DNA of 64,000 nucleotides from Dyella_B humi (GCF_044904605.1 NZ_JADIKI010000022.1:1-64000), one strand, 5' to 3'; positions 17,172-26,270 are shown, numbered from the stretch's first letter. A program made the numbers and translations. The notes: generated by a model from the sequence alone, not told the origin.

Positions 17172-17663
17172 TCAAGACTGATAGGGATCAGGTACGCCCA
17201 AGCCCTTGAGAATGCGTGTTTCCAGCGCCTCCATCTGCACTGCCTCGGCCTCGACGATGTGGTCGTAACCCAGTAGGTGCAACACGCCGTGCACGGTCAT
17301 GTGCGCCCAATGGTAGGCGAGCGGCTTGCCCTGTTCGGCGGCTTCCCGGCGCACCACCGGGGCGCAGATGGCGATGTCGCCCAGTAGCGGCAGGCGCACG
17401 CCAGGCGGCAGTTCCACCGGGAAGGAGAGCACGTTGGTGGCGTAGTCCTTATCGCGGTAGGTGCGGTTGAGCGTACGGCCCTCCCGCGTGCCGACGATGC
17501 GGATCGAAAGTTCCGAAGCCCGTCGGCGGCGCGCGCCGGCCAGGGCGGCTTCCACCCAGCGGCGGAAGCTGGCGGGCGAGGGGATGCCGGCGCGAGGGAC
17601 GCCGTAGCTCAGATGGACGATCGCGGGACTCGGAAGGGCAGATGTGCGGACGTGAGCGGGCAT
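17172..17663 (-). CDS. ybeY: Endoribonuclease YbeY, rRNA maturation factor
   Basis: A 163-residue protein ending with the family's zinc-binding motif HGVLHLLGYDH (three His ligands), preceded by NVLSFPVELP and LLGDIAICAPVV. YbeY is a single-strand-specific metallo-RNase used for 16S rRNA 3'-end maturation and 70S quality control. The ATG at 17663 is 15 bases after the phoH stop, so the two are surely cotranscribed. The N-terminal 20 residues are less conserved and longer than in E. coli. Confidence 0.95.
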   Translation of the reverse strand: MPAHVRTSALPSPAIVHLSYGVPRAGIPSPASFRRWVEAALAGARRRRASELSIRIVGTREGRTLNRTYRDKDYATNVLSFPVELPPGVRLPLLGDIAICAPVVRREAAEQGKPLAYHWAHMTVHGVLHLLGYDHIVEAEAVQMEALETRILKGLGVPDPYQS

Positions 17664-17678
17664 GTTGTCGGCAACCTG

Positions 17679-18728
17679 TTATTCGCTCGCCTTCGGGGGT
17701 GCGGGCTTCGCTTTTTCTCGAGCACCGAGTCCCGAGTCACGAGCCCCGCTATTAGTCCCATCCTGCTCTTCAAACGCCTCATATGCCCGCACGATCTTCG
17801 CCACCAGCGGATGACGCACAACGTCGCGTGAGGTGAAGAAGGTAAAGCTGATCCCATCGACGCCGCGCAGCACCTCGACCGCATGGCGCAGGCCGGAGCG
17901 CACATGACGAGGCAGGTCGATCTGGCTGACGTCGCCGGTGATCACCGCCACCGAGCCGAAGCCGATGCGGGTGAGGAACATCTTCATCTGTTCGACGGTG
18001 GTGTTCTGCGCTTCGTCGAGGATCACGTATGAATCGTTGAGTGTGCGGCCGCGCATATAGGCGAGCGGCGCGATCTCGATCACGTTGCGTTCGATCAGCT
18101 TGGCTACTTTTTCGAAGCCGAGCATTTCGTAAAGTGCGTCGTAGAGCGGGCGCAAATAAGGGTCAACTTTTTGCGATAGATCGCCAGGCAGGAAGCCGAG
18201 CTTCTCGCCTGCTTCCACCGCTGGGCGCACCAGCAGGATGCGCTGCACGCGATTGGCTTCCAGCGCTTCCACCGCGCTGGCCACGGCCAGATACGTCTTG
18301 CCGGTGCCAGCTGGCCCTACGCCGAAGCTGATGTCGTGCGTGGTGATCGCGTGCAAGTAGCGCGCCTGGTTCGGGCCGCGGCCCTTGATCACCCCGCGCT
18401 TCACCTTGATGGTGACTTCCTGCGCGCTTTCGGCGGCTTCTTCCGCCATCGCGTCGATGCCGGATTCGGCCAGATGCAGGTTGATCTTCGCGCCGGTGAG
18501 CGCTTCGCGTTCGGTGGCGGCGTAGAGCGCGCGCAGTACTTTTTCGCTGGCGCGCGCGGCGGATTCCTCACCGATCACCTGGAACAGATTGCCGCGATGA
18601 TCGATTTCCACGCCCAGGCGCAGTTCCACCTGGCGCAGGTGTTCGTCGAACGGACCGCATAGATTGGCGAGCCGGGCGTTGTCTTCCGGATCGAGGGCGA
18701 AATCGCGTTGGTTCAAACCATTGTTCAT
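17679..18728 (-). CDS. phoH: PhoH-like ATPase (YbeZ)
   Basis: A 349-residue P-loop ATPase. Walker A is GPAGTGKT (residues 138-145), with YVILDEAQNTT as Walker B and VITGDVSQIDLP downstream. The N-terminal part (FDEHLRQVELRLGVEIDHRGN) is the KH-like region of YbeZ. The protein works with YbeY in ribosome maturation. I chose ATG 18728 (MNNGLNQ) over the open frame to 18794 because the shorter form fits the family length. The C-terminal ~30 residues are low in complexity (Ala, Lys, Pro, Glu). Confidence 0.93.
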   Translation of the reverse strand: MNNGLNQRDFALDPEDNARLANLCGPFDEHLRQVELRLGVEIDHRGNLFQVIGEESAARASEKVLRALYAATEREALTGAKINLHLAESGIDAMAEEAAESAQEVTIKVKRGVIKGRGPNQARYLHAITTHDISFGVGPAGTGKTYLAVASAVEALEANRVQRILLVRPAVEAGEKLGFLPGDLSQKVDPYLRPLYDALYEMLGFEKVAKLIERNVIEIAPLAYMRGRTLNDSYVILDEAQNTTVEQMKMFLTRIGFGSVAVITGDVSQIDLPRHVRSGLRHAVEVLRGVDGISFTFFTSRDVVRHPLVAKIVRAYEAFEEQDGTNSGARDSGLGAREKAKPAPPKASE

Positions 18729-18810
18729 AGATGTTGAAGTATTCGTGTGTCGTTGCACCGGCGAATGCCGGACCAGTCCCTTCCTTGCAGGCAAAGTTGC
18801 CAGGCCCGAC

Positions 18811-19338
18811 TTACGGCGGTGATGAAGCGTCGGTTTGTCTTAGATTGAGCAGATAGAAGCGCGTATCAACCGGCATGAACGGAAAGCTTGCCGGCAAGTC
18901 CGTTTTGTCGATCTGCGAGAAACCGTGCTTTTCGTAGAAGCGATGCGCGGCGTGAAATTTTTCCGTCGTGCCGAGAAACACATTCCGTACCGCGTGCTGC
19001 CTCGCCCAATCCAGCGCTGCATGCAGCAGTTTCATGGCAACACCCCATGCGGCGCCGCGATAGTCGGCCGCCACGAACATCTTTCGCAGTGCTACGCCGT
19101 GTTGACCGATATCTTTCAGCGCGATCGTACCGATGACTTGCTCCTGATCCAGCGCCACCCAGAAATTGCCGGCGCCTCGCTGGTAGTACGCAGGTATCGC
19201 GGACAGATCCGGCTGCCGTTCCAGGTCGATGTCGAAGCCGAATTCTTCCCGCTGGATCGTCACAATCAGCTCACCGACTGCAGCCGTGTGCCGTGCCTCG
19301 AAGGGCCGCAGCTGTATGCGTGCGGGGTCAGCACCCAT
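18811..19338 (-). CDS. GNAT-family N-acetyltransferase
   Basis: A 175-residue protein with a complete GNAT fold: IQLRPFEARHTAAVGELI at the N terminus, FWVALDQEQVIGTIAL, LRKMFVAADYRGAAWGVAMKLL (motif A) and AAHRFYEKHGFSQI (motif B). The gene sits between miaB and phoH on the same strand, 9 bases after the miaB stop codon, so it belongs to that transcript; most genomes lack a gene here. The acetylated substrate is unknown. An amino-acid or small-molecule substrate is as likely as a ribosomal protein. Confidence 0.8.
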   Translation of the reverse strand: MGADPARIQLRPFEARHTAAVGELIVTIQREEFGFDIDLERQPDLSAIPAYYQRGAGNFWVALDQEQVIGTIALKDIGQHGVALRKMFVAADYRGAAWGVAMKLLHAALDWARQHAVRNVFLGTTEKFHAAHRFYEKHGFSQIDKTDLPASFPFMPVDTRFYLLNLRQTDASSPP

Positions 19339-19347
19339 GCTGGCGAG

Positions 19348-20691
19348 TCAGGCCGCTTCGCTGTCCACGCTTGCAACGCGACCCCGCAGCGAGTTGGTCA
19401 TCGCTTCGGTGATCACTACGTCTACGAACTGGCCGATCAAGCGTGCTGGGCCGGGGAAGTTCACGTAGCGCATGTTCTCGGTGCGACCGGTGAGTTCGTT
19501 CGCGTTTTTCTTGCTGGGTTTTTCCACCAGCACGCGCTGCACGGTACCGACCATGGCTTCGTTGATCTTGCGGGCGTTCTCGTTGAGCACAACCTGCAGA
19601 CGTGCCAGGCGTTCGCTCTTGACCGCGGCCGGTGTGTCGTCGGCGAGGTTCGCCGCCGGTGTGCCGGGGCGTGCGGAGAAGATGAAGGAGAAGCTTTGAT
19701 CGAAGCCGACGTCGTCGATCAGCTTCATGGTCTTTTCGAAATCGGCATCTGTTTCGCCCGGGAAGCCGACGATGAAATCCGATGAGATGCAGATGTCTGG
19801 ACGCACCGCGCGCAGCTTGCGGATCTTCTGTTTGAATTCCAGTGCGGTGTAGCCGCGCTTCATGGCCGCGAGGATGCGATCCGAGCCAGCTTGCACCGGC
19901 AGGTGCAGGAAGTTCGCCAGCTTCGGCACATTGGCGTACGCCTCCACCAGCGAATCGGAGAATTCCAGCGGGTGCGAAGTGGTGAAGCGGATGCGGCCGA
20001 TGCTTTCGATTTGCGCGATAGCGTGGATCAGTACCGCCAAGTCCGCCGTGCCGCCGTCGTGCGTGGGGCCGCGATAGGCATTCACGTTCTGGCCGAGCAG
20101 GATCACTTCGCGCACGCCTTGTTCGGCGAGTTGCGCCACTTCCACCAACACGTCGTCGAACGGGCGGCTAATTTCTTCGCCGCGGGTGTAAGGCACCACG
20201 CAGTAGCTGCAGTACTTGGAGCAGCCTTCCATGATCGACACGAAGGCGGTGGGGCCGTCGGCGCGCGGCTCGGGCAGGCGGTCGAACTTCTCGATCTCGG
20301 GGAAGCTCACGTCTACCTGCGGCTTGCCGGTGGCACGCTTGGCTTCGATCAGCTCGGGCAGGCGATGCAGGGTTTGCGGACCGAACACCAAGTCCACGAA
20401 CGGCGCGCGCTTCAGGATCGCCTCGCCTTCCTGCGAAGCGACGCAGCCGCCCACGCCGATCAGCACGGGCTTGCCGCCCTGTTTGTATTCGCGCCAGCGG
20501 CCGAGTTGGCTGAAGACTTTTTCTTGCGCTTTCTCGCGAATCGAACAGGTATTCACCAGGATCACGTCCGCTTCCGACTCGTCCTGGGTCAATTCCAGGC
20601 CATGCGACGCCTTCAGCACGTCGGCCATTTTGGCCGAGTCGTACTCGTTCATCTGGCAGCCGTGGGTCTTGATGAAAAGCTTGCCGCTCAT
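19348..20691 (-). CDS. miaB: tRNA-2-methylthio-N6-dimethylallyladenosine synthase MiaB
   Basis: A 447-residue radical-SAM methylthiotransferase that adds the 2-methylthio group to i6A37 of tRNA. The N-terminal UPF0004 domain shows THGCQMNEYDS and NTCSIREKAQEK; the radical-SAM cluster motif is GCSKYCSYCVVPYTRG (C-x3-C-x2-C); the C terminus is a TRAM domain (VLVEKPSKKNANELTGRTEN). I chose ATG 20691 (MSGKLFIKTHGC), which starts right at the conserved domain; the frame is open to 20745. First gene of the miaB-GNAT-phoH-ybeY-corC group. Confidence 0.95.
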   Translation of the reverse strand: MSGKLFIKTHGCQMNEYDSAKMADVLKASHGLELTQDESEADVILVNTCSIREKAQEKVFSQLGRWREYKQGGKPVLIGVGGCVASQEGEAILKRAPFVDLVFGPQTLHRLPELIEAKRATGKPQVDVSFPEIEKFDRLPEPRADGPTAFVSIMEGCSKYCSYCVVPYTRGEEISRPFDDVLVEVAQLAEQGVREVILLGQNVNAYRGPTHDGGTADLAVLIHAIAQIESIGRIRFTTSHPLEFSDSLVEAYANVPKLANFLHLPVQAGSDRILAAMKRGYTALEFKQKIRKLRAVRPDICISSDFIVGFPGETDADFEKTMKLIDDVGFDQSFSFIFSARPGTPAANLADDTPAAVKSERLARLQVVLNENARKINEAMVGTVQRVLVEKPSKKNANELTGRTENMRYVNFPGPARLIGQFVDVVITEAMTNSLRGRVASVDSEAA

Positions 20692-20822
20692 GGCGTCGGG
20701 TACCGTGGTTTCAGGAGGCGGTGCGGAGTGCGTCGAACCCTGCATTGTACGCGCGCGCTGTGTTACGTGTCACTGATGGATCAAGTACTTGCGTAGGGAT
20801 GCGGCCGCCTGGGCAGTGTGTG

Positions 20823-20882
20823 GGCTGGGATGGCAATCCCATCTTCTTTCGCACCTTGCTGCTGAGATTGTCATCCCAGCCT
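20823..20882. repeat. REP-like inverted repeat, GGCTGGGAT family, second copy
   Basis: GGCTGGGATGGCAATCCCA faces GAGATTGTCATCCCAGCC across a ~24-base loop. The arms are imperfect, unlike the perfect copy at 6777-6841, but the outer flank CTACGCGCT is shared with 1318-1337. It lies upstream of the lytic transglycosylase gene, in the miaB 5' region. Confidence 0.65.
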
Positions 20883-20920
20883 ACGCGCTCTATGAAATCA
20901 GAGAGATCAGGCGAGGGCGG

Positions 20921-20958
20921 CCCCTCACCCCAACCCTCTCCCCGAAGGGGAGAGGGAG
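20921..20958 (+). repeat. REP-like CCCCTCACCCC..GAAGGGGAGAGGGAG element
   Basis: A full copy of the palindromic family with the upstream GCGAGGGCGG shared by several copies. It lies between miaB and the lytic transglycosylase gene, about 95 bases before the latter's start. Confidence 0.85.
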
Positions 20959-21052
20959 CTCAAGCTGCGGCAGTACGTATATCCATGTTCTGGCACACGA
21001 ATTCGCCAACTCGTGCTTGGCGAGGGCAGCGCATGGGCGCAAACTGGCCGCC

Positions 21053-22132
21053 ATGTTTGCCGCCGTCCGCCAAAGGGGAGGCAGCGGCCCCGGCGCAAGC
21101 CGCGTCCCTGCGCTTCTGATCTCCATCCTGCTGCTCATGCTGGGGTGCGGCCTGTTGTTGGCAGCGCGGTCCGCGCACGCCAGCGTGCTTTATCGCTGCG
21201 CTGGTTCGCAGGGCGAAGTGGTATTCGCCAGCAGCAAGACGGGGTATCGGGATTGTCGGCAGGTAGCCTCGTTCTCGACGCCCGCGCCGCACGCCGGGCC
21301 TCGTCGGGTTGCGTCAAAAGACATCACCTCGTTGGCCTGGGTTACTGGCTGGGTGGAAACCACAGCTAAGCCGATCGCGCCGATCGTCGTGTCGCTGGAT
21401 CAGGTGGAGGCCGGTGTCGAAACCACGGCTCGGGTGGCGCCGCTCTCGTCCGGCAAGCCGGGGCAGTGGACCTACAGCGAATCGCGCAGCAGCTTGTCCC
21501 CAGCACTGGCCGCCACCGGCGCGCCGGATACGCCGGACAACCGCGTGCTGCGCGGCGCCGTGTATAGGGTGGTGCATCGCGATGGCAGCGTGGAGTACAC
21601 CAATATCCCACCTGCCGGCGGGCAGTCGAGCAACGTCACGCGGCTTTTCAGCTACATCGCCACCTGCATGGCGTGCAATCTGCACTCGACCATCAACTGG
21701 GGCACGGTGGCGCTCAACCTGGATGCGTACAAAGACGTAATCCGCGAGGCGAGCTTGGAGTCCGGCGTCGACGAAGCTGTGATCCGCGCCATCATCCATG
21801 CCGAGAGTGCGTTCAACCCGCGGGCGATGTCGCTCAAGGGCGCGCAGGGGCTGATGCAGTTGATGCCTGGCACCGCCAACGACATGGGTGTGCTCGATGC
21901 GTTCGACCCGGTGCAGAACATCCGTGGTGGTGCACGTTATCTCGGTCTATTAATGAAGAATTTCAACGGCGACGTAAAGCTTGCCGCGGCCGCCTACAAC
22001 GCTGGGCCCGGCGCCGTGCAGCATTACAACGGCGTGCCGCCGTTCGCGGAAACGCAGGTGTATGTGCAGCGCGTGGGTGAGTTGGTGCAGCGGTATGCGA
22101 AGGCGTTGCATCCGCCGTTGGCGAGTCTGTAG
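21053..22132 (+). CDS. Lytic transglycosylase, SLT domain
   Basis: A 359-residue exported enzyme. A hydrophobic N-terminal segment (ALLISILLLMLGCGLLLAA) serves as signal; the Cys inside could be a lipobox. Next come a DUF4124-like piece (LYRCAGSQGEVVFASSKTGY) and a second such piece (YRVVHRDGSVEYTNIPP), then the goose-type SLT domain: IIHAESAFNPRAMS with the catalytic Glu, GAQGLMQLMPGTA and AAAYNAGPGAVQHY. It cleaves peptidoglycan between MurNAc and GlcNAc to give 1,6-anhydro ends. Start ATG 21053 places the hydrophobic segment at the N terminus; the frame is open further upstream but through repeats. Confidence 0.88.
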   Translation: MFAAVRQRGGSGPGASRVPALLISILLLMLGCGLLLAARSAHASVLYRCAGSQGEVVFASSKTGYRDCRQVASFSTPAPHAGPRRVASKDITSLAWVTGWVETTAKPIAPIVVSLDQVEAGVETTARVAPLSSGKPGQWTYSESRSSLSPALAATGAPDTPDNRVLRGAVYRVVHRDGSVEYTNIPPAGGQSSNVTRLFSYIATCMACNLHSTINWGTVALNLDAYKDVIREASLESGVDEAVIRAIIHAESAFNPRAMSLKGAQGLMQLMPGTANDMGVLDAFDPVQNIRGGARYLGLLMKNFNGDVKLAAAAYNAGPGAVQHYNGVPPFAETQVYVQRVGELVQRYAKALHPPLASL

Positions 22133-22137
22133 GTTGC

Positions 22138-22176
22138 CCCCCTCACCCCAGCCCTCTCTCCGAAGGGGAGAGGGAG
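22138..22176 (+). repeat. REP-like CCTCACCCC..GAAGGGGAGAGGG element
   Basis: A copy with minor changes (GCCCTCTCTCCGAAGG) in the 50-base space between the convergent transglycosylase and protease genes, where it could act as a shared 3' hairpin. Confidence 0.85.
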
Positions 22177-22184
22177 TAAAGCGT

Positions 22185-23390
22185 TCACCCCTGAATATCG
22201 CTACCGCCGCCGGCCGCCGTACTCAAGGTCGGCAACCGTGGAGGCCGCTCGATCACGTTCACCATCACATGGAACGGCACACCGTTGCGCAGGCCAGATA
22301 CTTCCACCTTACTGCCGGGCTTGAGCGCTGCTTCGTGGCGGCTGAGGTCGGCGGGATCGCGGACGTCGTCCTCGCCCAGGCGCAGCAGGATGTCGCGTGG
22401 CTGCAGACCGGCGGCGGAGGCGGGGCTGCCAGGGTAGATATCGGTGACCTGTGCACCGCGCGCCGCGGCGGCTGGCAGGCCGCTGTCAGCGGCGACGGGC
22501 ACGAAGCCGTAGTTCGCGCCGAGCCAGCCGCGAATCACGTGTCCGGTTGCGATTAATTGTCGCAGCACGTTGGTAGCTGTATCGACCGGAATGGCAAAAC
22601 CGATACCCTCCGCATTAACTGCCTTGCCTATGAGGAGGGTGTTGATACCGACTAGGTCACCATTGCTGTTGACCAGCGCACCGCCGGAGTTGCCGAGGTT
22701 GATCGCGGCGTCGGTCTGGATGAAATTTTCTGGACTGCTGTTGTTCAACTGGCGACCGATGGCGCTGATGATGCCCATGGTCACGGTCTGATTGAGGTTG
22801 AGCGGATTGCCGATGGCGAGCACCACGTCGCCCACGCGCAGCCTTTTCGGATCGGCCATCTGGATCACTGGCAGGTTGCCGGCGTCAATGATCTTCAGCA
22901 CGGCGAGATCGGTTTCCTCGTCTGCACCGACCAGCTTGGCCTTAGCCACGCGACCGTCGTACAGCAGCACCTGGATGTCGTCGGCGTTGGCGATCACGTG
23001 GTTGTTGGTGAGCACGTAACCGTCAGCGCTCACGATCACGCCGGAGCCGAGGTTTTGTTCGCGCCGCTTCACCGTGCCGATGGGCGTGCCGCCGAACAGC
23101 TGCTGCATCAGCGGATCGGTGAACATGCGCACGGCCTGTTCGGTCACGACCTTGTTGGCGTAGATGTTGACCACCGAAGGTGCCGCTCTGGCAACGGCAT
23201 CGGCGTAAGAAAATGGAGATGCTTGCGACGAGGTCGAGCCCGCTGTCGAAATGTCCGCGTGCTGCAACCCGACGCGTGCACGCAGGCGATCGCCAATGCC
23301 CGGCCAGATCAGGCTGATCACGAACGCGATCGCCAGCCCGAGTATCACGAATCGGGCAACAAAGGCGACGATGCCGGCGGCATGCTTCAT
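22185..23390 (-). CDS. DegS/AlgW-like periplasmic serine protease
   Basis: A 401-residue trypsin-like protease anchored by an N-terminal membrane helix (residues 9-29). The catalytic triad is visible: His131 in TNNHVIAN, Asp161 in EETDLAVLK and Ser235 in GNSGGALV. A single PDZ domain follows (about 275-370, IYPGSPASAAGLQPRDILLRL). One PDZ domain plus a membrane anchor is the DegS/AlgW layout; these proteases sense unfolded outer-membrane proteins and cleave the anti-sigma factor of the envelope stress sigma factor. It is divergent from petA; the C terminus adjoins a REP element. Confidence 0.9.
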   Translation of the reverse strand: MKHAAGIVAFVARFVILGLAIAFVISLIWPGIGDRLRARVGLQHADISTAGSTSSQASPFSYADAVARAAPSVVNIYANKVVTEQAVRMFTDPLMQQLFGGTPIGTVKRREQNLGSGVIVSADGYVLTNNHVIANADDIQVLLYDGRVAKAKLVGADEETDLAVLKIIDAGNLPVIQMADPKRLRVGDVVLAIGNPLNLNQTVTMGIISAIGRQLNNSSPENFIQTDAAINLGNSGGALVNSNGDLVGINTLLIGKAVNAEGIGFAIPVDTATNVLRQLIATGHVIRGWLGANYGFVPVAADSGLPAAAARGAQVTDIYPGSPASAAGLQPRDILLRLGEDDVRDPADLSRHEAALKPGSKVEVSGLRNGVPFHVMVNVIERPPRLPTLSTAAGGGSDIQG

Positions 23391-23624
23391 GTCGTAATCA
23401 ATCTTGGAAAGTAAGCGCGTGAGTGTGGCAGAGCGACGTGACCGCCCATAACCTTTTATTGTAGGGTTGTTGACCTGAGGCTAGACTAACGCGATTTTTA
23501 TAGGTAACGCGATTTTGCAGGGGCACGATCCTGGGGCGGTCGGCGAAGAACGCAAACTTTCTCGTCCGCAGTGGCAGAATCTGGTTTCTGCAGTGTCAAT
23601 GGCATGCAAGTACCGGAGAGCCTG

Positions 23625-24230
23625 ATGGCGAACGAAGTCGTCGATCAAGGCCGCCGCCGCTTTCTCACCACGACGACAGCCGTGGTGGGTGGAGTAGGTG
23701 TAGTGGCGGCAGCTGTGCCTTTCATCAAGTCGTGGGAACCCAGTGCAAGAGCGAAGGCCGCAGGCGCCCCTGTTACTCAATCGCTGAAAAAGATCGAGCC
23801 CGGCCAGCAATTGATCGTGGCTTGGCGCAGTCTTCCGGTATTCATCGTCAATCGCACGCCTGCGCAGCTTGCGGTGTTGCCTAAGCAAGATTCTCGTCTG
23901 GTCGATCCGAATTCCACCGGCGCTTCTTCCGATCAGCAACCCAAGTACGCACAGAACGCTACGCGCTCGATCAAGCCCGAGTGGTTGGTGATGATCGGCA
24001 TCTGTACTCACTTGGGCTGCGTGCCCGATTACGTGGGTGAGATGAAGCCCGAGCCATTCGATCCGAGCTGGCAGGGCGGCTACTACTGTCCTTGTCATCA
24101 CTCGCGCTACGACATGGCCGGACGCGTCTATCAAGGCGTACCTGCGCCGAAGAACATGGCGATCCCGCCTTATCACTTTGTCGATGACACTACTGTGCAG
24201 ATCGGCGTGGATGCGGAAGGGGCAGCGTAA
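23625..24230 (+). CDS. petA: Ubiquinol-cytochrome c reductase Rieske iron-sulfur subunit
   Basis: A 201-residue protein. The N terminus has a twin-arginine motif (GRRRFLTTTTAVVGG) leading into the membrane anchor. The 2Fe-2S ligands are CTHLGC and CPCHHSRYD. It transfers electrons from ubiquinol to cytochrome c1 in the bc1 complex at the periplasmic face of the inner membrane. ATG 23625 follows GGAGAG and is preferred over in-frame starts upstream. Its stop overlaps the petB start by one base (TAATG). Confidence 0.96.
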   Translation: MANEVVDQGRRRFLTTTTAVVGGVGVVAAAVPFIKSWEPSARAKAAGAPVTQSLKKIEPGQQLIVAWRSLPVFIVNRTPAQLAVLPKQDSRLVDPNSTGASSDQQPKYAQNATRSIKPEWLVMIGICTHLGCVPDYVGEMKPEPFDPSWQGGYYCPCHHSRYDMAGRVYQGVPAPKNMAIPPYHFVDDTTVQIGVDAEGAA

Positions 24231-25534
24231 TGGCGAACGTCTTCTCGAACATTGGTGAATGGTTCGTCGAGCGGGCACCCGGTTTGATGCCGGTGTACCG
24301 CAAGCACATGACCGAGTATTACGCGCCGAAGAACTTCAACATCTGGTATTACTTCGGCTCGCTCGCTCTGCTGGTGCTGGTCAACCAGATCGTCACCGGC
24401 ATCTTCCTCACCATGAACTACGACCCGAGCGCGAGCGGTGCGTTCGACTCGGTGCAGTACATCATGCGTGACGTGGAGTGGGGCTGGCTGATCCGCTACA
24501 TGCATTCCACGGGCGCGTCGCTGTTCTTCGTGGTGATCTACCTGCACATGTTCCGCGGCATCATGTACGGCTCGTACCAGAAGCCGCGCGAGCTGGTGTG
24601 GCTGCTTGGCATGTTGATCTTCCTGGTGCTGATGGCCGAAGCCTTCATGGGTTACGTGTTGCCGTGGGGCAACATGTCGTTCTGGGGCGCGAAGGTGATC
24701 GTGTCGCTGTTCGGCACCATTCCGCTGATCGGCAAGGATCTGGTCGAGTGGATCATGGGCGATTACCTGCCGGCCGATGCCACGCTCAACCGCTTCTTCG
24801 CGCTGCACGTGATCGCGCTGCCGCTGGTGCTGCTGTTGCTGGTGGTGCTGCATCTGGCGGCGTTGCACGAAGTGGGTTCGAACAATCCGCAAGGCGTGGA
24901 TATCAAGCACGGTCCGAAAGGCAATCGCTGGGATCCGACCAAGCCGGCTGATGGCATTCCGTTCCATCCGTACTACACGGTGAAGGATCTGGTGGGCGTG
25001 GGGCTGTTCCTCGCCATCGCGGCATTCATCATTTTCTTCCAGCCCACTTTCGGTGGTTGGTTCCTGGAACACGACAACTCGATTCCGGCGAACAACCTGG
25101 TGACGCCCGCGCAGATCAAGCCGGTGTGGTACTTCACCGCGTTCTACGCGATCGTGCGCATGATTCCGTCGGCCATGGGCACCGCGGTGTGGGGCGTGCT
25201 GGGTATGTTCGGCGCCATCGTGCTGCTGTTTCTGCTGCCATGGATCGATGCCGGCAAGGTGAAATCCATCAGCTATCGCGGCACTGGCTACAAGGTGGCA
25301 TTGGCTTTGTTCGTGCTTGCGTTCTTCGGGCTGGTGCTGATCGGCACGGATTCCACCGCTGAACTGATTCCGATGGTGTTCGGTGCGAGCGCCGATGTCA
25401 CCTCCCTGGAGAACTTGTTCGGGCGCGTGATGACGCTGATCTACTTCGGGTTCTTCGTATTCCTGTGGCTGTACACGCATCTTGGCTGGGAAAAGACCAA
25501 GCCGGTTCCGGAACGGGTGACGACGCATGATTAA
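24230..25534 (+). CDS. petB: Cytochrome b of the bc1 complex
   Basis: A 434-residue membrane protein with eight or more hydrophobic helices. The haem-ligand helices show IRYMHSTGASLFFVVIYLHM and LHVIALPLVLLLLVVLH, and PWGNMSFWGAKV and the PEWY-type loop (here PVWYFTAF) mark the quinol sites. Cytochrome b carries the two b haems. The start is coupled to petA and the end overlaps the petC start by 8 bases, so petABC is one operon. Confidence 0.97.
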   Translation: MANVFSNIGEWFVERAPGLMPVYRKHMTEYYAPKNFNIWYYFGSLALLVLVNQIVTGIFLTMNYDPSASGAFDSVQYIMRDVEWGWLIRYMHSTGASLFFVVIYLHMFRGIMYGSYQKPRELVWLLGMLIFLVLMAEAFMGYVLPWGNMSFWGAKVIVSLFGTIPLIGKDLVEWIMGDYLPADATLNRFFALHVIALPLVLLLLVVLHLAALHEVGSNNPQGVDIKHGPKGNRWDPTKPADGIPFHPYYTVKDLVGVGLFLAIAAFIIFFQPTFGGWFLEHDNSIPANNLVTPAQIKPVWYFTAFYAIVRMIPSAMGTAVWGVLGMFGAIVLLFLLPWIDAGKVKSISYRGTGYKVALALFVLAFFGLVLIGTDSTAELIPMVFGASADVTSLENLFGRVMTLIYFGFFVFLWLYTHLGWEKTKPVPERVTTHD

Positions 25535-26270
25535 GCGCTACATATCCATTTTCGCGTTGGCGTTCGGCCTGCTGCTCGGCACCACGGCGGTTCTGGCGGA
25601 AGAAGGTCCGGAGCTGCCCGCCGCGGGCACCAATCTGCGCGATCAGGCATCGCTGCAGCGCGGCGCGCACATCTTCTTCAACTACTGCGTGGGCTGCCAC
25701 TCGTTGAAGTACCTGCGCTACGAGCGCATCGCGGACGACCTCGGGCTGACCGAGGACGACGTGATGAAGAACCTCAACTTCACCGGCGGCAAGTTCGGGG
25801 ACCCGGTGATCTCGCACATGCCGGCCGACGACGCGCAGAAGTTCTTCGGCAAGGCACCGCCGGATCTCTCGCTGGAAGTGTCGGCCAAGGGCGCGGACTG
25901 GGTATTCGGCTACCTCAATTCGTTCTACCTCGATCCCAAGAGCCCGATCGGCTGGAACAACACCGTGCTGCCGAATGCGGCCATGCCATTCCCGCTGTGG
26001 GAGCTGCAGGGCGTACAGGTGCCGGTGATGAAGGAGGTCAAGGCCGGCGACGATCCGCAGATCGAAAAGCTCACGCTGCTCCATCCCGGCAGGCTCTCGC
26101 CCGAGCAGTACCAGCAGGCCACCCGCGACGTCACCAACTTCCTGGAATACGCCTCCGACCCGGCTGCTCTGCAGCGGCGGCATTACGGCATCTGGGTGGT
26201 GCTGTTCCTGCTGGGCTTTACCTTCCTGGCATACTTGCTCAAGAAAGAATATTGGAAGGACGTCCACTGA
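25527..26270 (+). CDS. petC: Cytochrome c1
   Basis: A 247-residue protein with signal peptide (residues 1-24, ending in AVLA), one haem c motif CVGCHS (Cys54, Cys57, His58), the axial-ligand region around PVISHMP (Met) and a C-terminal membrane anchor (WVVLFLLGFTFLAYLLKKEYW). It accepts electrons from the Rieske protein and passes them to soluble cytochrome c. Overlaps petB by 8 bases. Third gene of petABC; sspA follows after 89 bases. Confidence 0.96.
   Translation: MIKRYISIFALAFGLLLGTTAVLAEEGPELPAAGTNLRDQASLQRGAHIFFNYCVGCHSLKYLRYERIADDLGLTEDDVMKNLNFTGGKFGDPVISHMPADDAQKFFGKAPPDLSLEVSAKGADWVFGYLNSFYLDPKSPIGWNNTVLPNAAMPFPLWELQGVQVPVMKEVKAGDDPQIEKLTLLHPGRLSPEQYQQATRDVTNFLEYASDPAALQRRHYGIWVVLFLLGFTFLAYLLKKEYWKDVH

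Noticed and set aside
24173..25528. Minus-strand open frame of about 450 codons opposite petB
   Set aside because: A His/Gln/Arg-rich shadow of cytochrome b; petB is unmistakable on the plus strand.
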